A stretch of 64,000 bases of DNA from Bugula neritina (Eukaryota; Bryozoa; Gymnolaemata; Cheilostomatida; Bugulidae), in the NCBI GenBank assembly GCA_964035545.1, contig OZ037765.1, positions 33,107,004 to 33,171,003 of the forward strand, written 5' to 3'. Positions 62,201 to 64,000 of this stretch are shown in pieces; the stretch's first letter is position 1; each line of letters opens with the position of its first letter. The notes below the pieces were generated by a model. It was given only the letters and a program-made list of their open reading frames with translations, was not told the DNA's origin and ran no database searches. The position numbers and the translations under genes were made by a program.

Positions 62201-62483
62201 GACAAAACATGACTGCAGCAGTTACACAGCTCATTAGCCCGAGGTTACAGATGCTGCAGCTTCAGTTCTAGATATTTCAATGATCTCTAACAGACAGACA
62301 AGAGTTGCTGTTAAACTTTCTAAAAGAACACAAAAATAGGAGTCTGTCTCACCATGCAGAAGCCGAGGGTCTTGTCGTTGTAGCCACCAAACCTGTTCTT
62401 CCTCTCCATAAGACGGGGCAGGTTCTCCAGGGACCCCATCTTCTTATAGAACACATCTTCAGGATCCATAGATAAGAACCAGC
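56251..62483 (-). CDS. Patatin-like phospholipase, 3' part (PLA-D)
   Basis: Third paralogue, with the 5' exons beyond the right edge of the window. Eight exons seen: 62483-62353, 60118-60027, 59069-58985, 58821-58738, 58460-58329, 57969-57805, 57448-57353 and 56685-56251 (405 aa). The first begins GWFLSMDPEDVFYKK, matching the segment just after the DGG exon in PLA-B and PLA-C, so oxyanion loop, Ser and Asp should lie upstream. The EF-hand loop reads QVDGSGTVSSAE: ligand positions 3, 5, 9 and 12 fit, but position 1 is Gln. The conserved module [26 protein letters not shown] is present. The last exon adds about 125 residues of acidic, Ser-rich sequence (for example SADESDSPVYSADSAGE) ending LASNTSSN, unlike the tails of the other two. 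Exon lengths 131, 85 and 96 match PLA-C. It is transcribed toward PLA-C in the same direction. Confidence 0.87.
56705..57345. repeat. 29-bp minisatellite filling PLA-D intron 12
   Basis: About 22 copies of gtacttactcctagtatattatatacagt fill nearly the whole intron between 57353 and 56685. On the - strand every copy contains GTAAGTACACTG, a strong donor-like sequence. Confidence 0.95.
57480..57812. repeat. Minisatellite made of a duplicated exon-intron junction (PLA-D exon 11)
   Basis: On the - strand the exon ends GTGTACATACAG|GTAAGTGTAGGTAGA. The downstream intron repeats this junction about 13 times as (a/g)tgtacatacaggtaagtgta(g/t)gta with length variants. Each copy has the last 12 or so exon bases plus a consensus donor. 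Only the copy nearest the exon continues the conserved reading frame. Confidence 0.9.
59085..59300. repeat. 20-bp minisatellite abutting PLA-D exon 8 acceptor
   Basis: About 10 copies of catgttatactacagtacag. The array ends about 15 bases upstream (on the - strand) of the acceptor gtatttag at 59070. Confidence 0.9.
59755..60026. repeat. 20-bp minisatellite carrying GTAAGT, abutting PLA-D exon 7 donor
   Basis: About 13 copies of acttacacagtagactgaga. On the - strand the unit is tctcagtctactgtGTAAGT, and the first GTAAGT is the true donor at 60026. Every later copy repeats the same six bases. Confidence 0.95.
60400..60780. repeat. 21-bp minisatellite in PLA-D intron 6
   Basis: About 18 copies of taatatatgtaactagtacag. 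The array ends about 30 bases before the left end of the GATC-rich inverted-repeat element. Confidence 0.95.
60812..61585. mobile_element. Non-coding inverted-repeat element, MITE-like, GATC-rich ends
   Basis: The left end tcaccggctttccatgtaccgatctcagatcgatct and the complement of the right end atcacgggctttccatgtaccgatctcagatcgatct match over about 35 bases. Subterminal copies of ccatggaaagacgcca.gatcgatct occur twice at the left (60881-60897, 60950-60975), and a related ccatggaaaaacgatcgatctgag occurs at 61500. The centre is AT-rich with no open frame. A TA target duplication is possible at the borders, but the exact ends are one base uncertain. Confidence 0.75.
61913..62113 (-). mobile_element. 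tRNA-derived SINE, copy 2
   Basis: On the - strand: head agctgtggtctaggggttagagcg (box A), gggttcaaaccccag (box B intact), then the shared body gatgttaggaagagcatccagtcataattgctcctgtgcc and tail atcaggggtttctcacaaggatagtgactatag. It lies in PLA-D intron 6, same orientation as the gene. Confidence 0.8.
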
Positions 62484-64000
62484 CTGCATTGACAAACAAA
62501 AACCTATCAGAAAAAGTTCCACATTTACTATTACAATTATCTTCCCTTTTCTCCTCAGCTAAGAGCATGGATTACGGCTGGAAAACCGAGAGAGAAGGAA
62601 AACTCGTTTCTAATCCCTTGGTGGGTGGAGTTACTCTATCAATATGTGAGGGGAATACTTCACAGTGTGCCTCTACAATGTCTAAACATGTGTACCACTG
62701 CAACTGTGAGGCTATCAACCCTCTACCCAGTGCAGTGGCTGACGAAGGGTTGGGAAGCATAAAGTTTAATTACTAGCAACAGCAATTAACTGGAGAATGT
62801 AACAAACCATTCACCCATGAATATTAGCCCATATCTACTAGCTGGCTGAGTTAGCCATATCAAGTAATATTAATGTAAAGATAACAACACTACAGCCCTG
62901 TTACTTAGCGATGAAGTGATCAACTCTATCAACATGGTGGGTGAAAGCAAACAGAAATAGGCAAACCTTAGCTACAGGCTGTCTGCATGTAATATTTACA
63001 CACCATTTCATTCTAATAATACGTGTATTGCCTGCAGATAAGGGAGAGTTTACGCTGCGTGGGGGGAGGGGGGGTTATGGATGAAATCACTGCGGGCAGA
63101 TTCGGAGTTTTGGCCCCAATAATCCTTCCTTGTAGTAACAATCTCTATGAAGTGCTAAATAGTCTACTAGTGACAGCATCACTGGTTTCCATCAGCAACT
63201 ACTCACAGAAACTTTCAGTATTTACTTGTAGTGTTTTCATTAACAGATTTACTTTAGTAAAGCCATTCATAGTAACAAGTGAAGTGGAGCATTAAACAAT
63301 GCATTCCATGTCCACCTACGTCACTCCATATACAGTATAATATACTAGTTATACGCTGTTATACAGTATATACCAGTTACACTGTATATTATACAGAGTT
63401 ATACAGTATATTATACAGAGCTATAAGGTATATACAGAGGGTTACACAGCGCTATGAAGTGTTACACTGTATAGGCTAAGTAACCCACTCAGCTGTAAAG
63501 TAAACAAAGATCATCTCCGGAAGTAACACAGGCTAATCAATGCATTCCAATGGGTACTTTACACACAGAATATTATACACAGTATCTCTCTAGTACACAC
63601 AGTATAGTACACACAGTATAGTATACACAGTGAGTGGATCACACACAGCTTACTGTAAACACTCCTCACTCATTCACATATCCAAGTACATTACACAATA
63701 CTACACTTTAGGATATTAGTGCATGTAACAGCACGTCATGCTGCCCTAGCAGTGTCTGCTGTCAATAATTATTCAAATGACACCCGAGTAGGCGTGTCTC
63801 ACATAGCTTGAGATGACCTTGAAGGTCAACTAAGCAAGTAGATTATTCCGAAGCAGGGAGTGGGAGTAGATATAAATATATGAGTCATGATACAGAGCCT
63901 TGTCTGTGTATTACTATATAACTACTATATGATATGAGTAGGCCTATATACTACTATATGATATGAGTATATATTACTATATGATATGAGTACATATTAC
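62484..64000. other. Intron 5 of PLA-D (continues beyond window)
   Basis: I searched the - strand for the expected exon with the patatin DGG motif and did not find it, so the preceding exon must lie past the window edge. The stretch contains TA/CA-rich short repeats at 63345-63460, 63560-63640 and 63905-64000 (actatatgatatgagtat). Confidence 0.6.

Overview
This is a window of nuclear DNA from an animal, most likely an AT-rich invertebrate. The evidence is many short GT-AG introns, AATAAA signals downstream of terminal exons, a eukaryotic tRNA-Pro gene with internal pol III boxes, tRNA-derived SINEs, and metazoan gene families (Ras, AUTS2/tay). Nothing supports a bacterial or viral origin. I cannot place the phylum from sequence alone. 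About half of the window is introns packed with private minisatellites.

Layout from left to right: the last coding exon of an unidentified + strand gene (332-481); a three-exon Ras-like GTPase on - (3099-6053); a complete 13-exon patatin-like phospholipase on + (9336-18656, called PLA-B here); an intronless four-helix membrane protein on + (20829-21641); tRNA-Pro(AGG) on - (22462-22533); a large AUTS2/FBRSL/tay homologue on + (23924-44122, at least 15 coding exons, about 1,119 aa); a complete 16-exon patatin-like phospholipase on - (45230-54530, PLA-C); and a third patatin-like phospholipase on - (56251-62483, PLA-D), whose 5' exons, including the catalytic Ser and Asp, lie beyond the right edge.

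I rebuilt the three phospholipases exon by exon. They share intron positions and phases, several exons have identical lengths (142, 137, 136, 131, 85 and 96 nt), and all share a layout not named in any single family I know. That layout is an N-terminal patatin fold (GGGxKG oxyanion loop, GxSxG nucleophile elbow, DGG), a linker, an EF-hand-like pair, and a conserved C-terminal helical module followed by a divergent acidic or Ser-rich tail. PLA-C has a textbook calcium loop and an N-myristoylation-type start (MGNKSSK). In PLA-B and PLA-D the calcium ligands have decayed. The natural reading is a small gene family of possibly calcium-tuned, membrane-docked lipases, split around the AUTS2-like gene.

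The second striking feature is genomic. Most introns carry their own minisatellite, and a large share of these begin right at a splice site. The units carry donor sequence (GTAAGT, in one case with the last bases of the exon), acceptor/branchpoint-like sequence, or a polypyrimidine tract. Other points of interest are a Ras protein with a broken NKxD motif, coding-looking exons antisense to the AUTS2-like gene, a 0.77-kb GATC-rich inverted-repeat element, and three copies of one SINE family.
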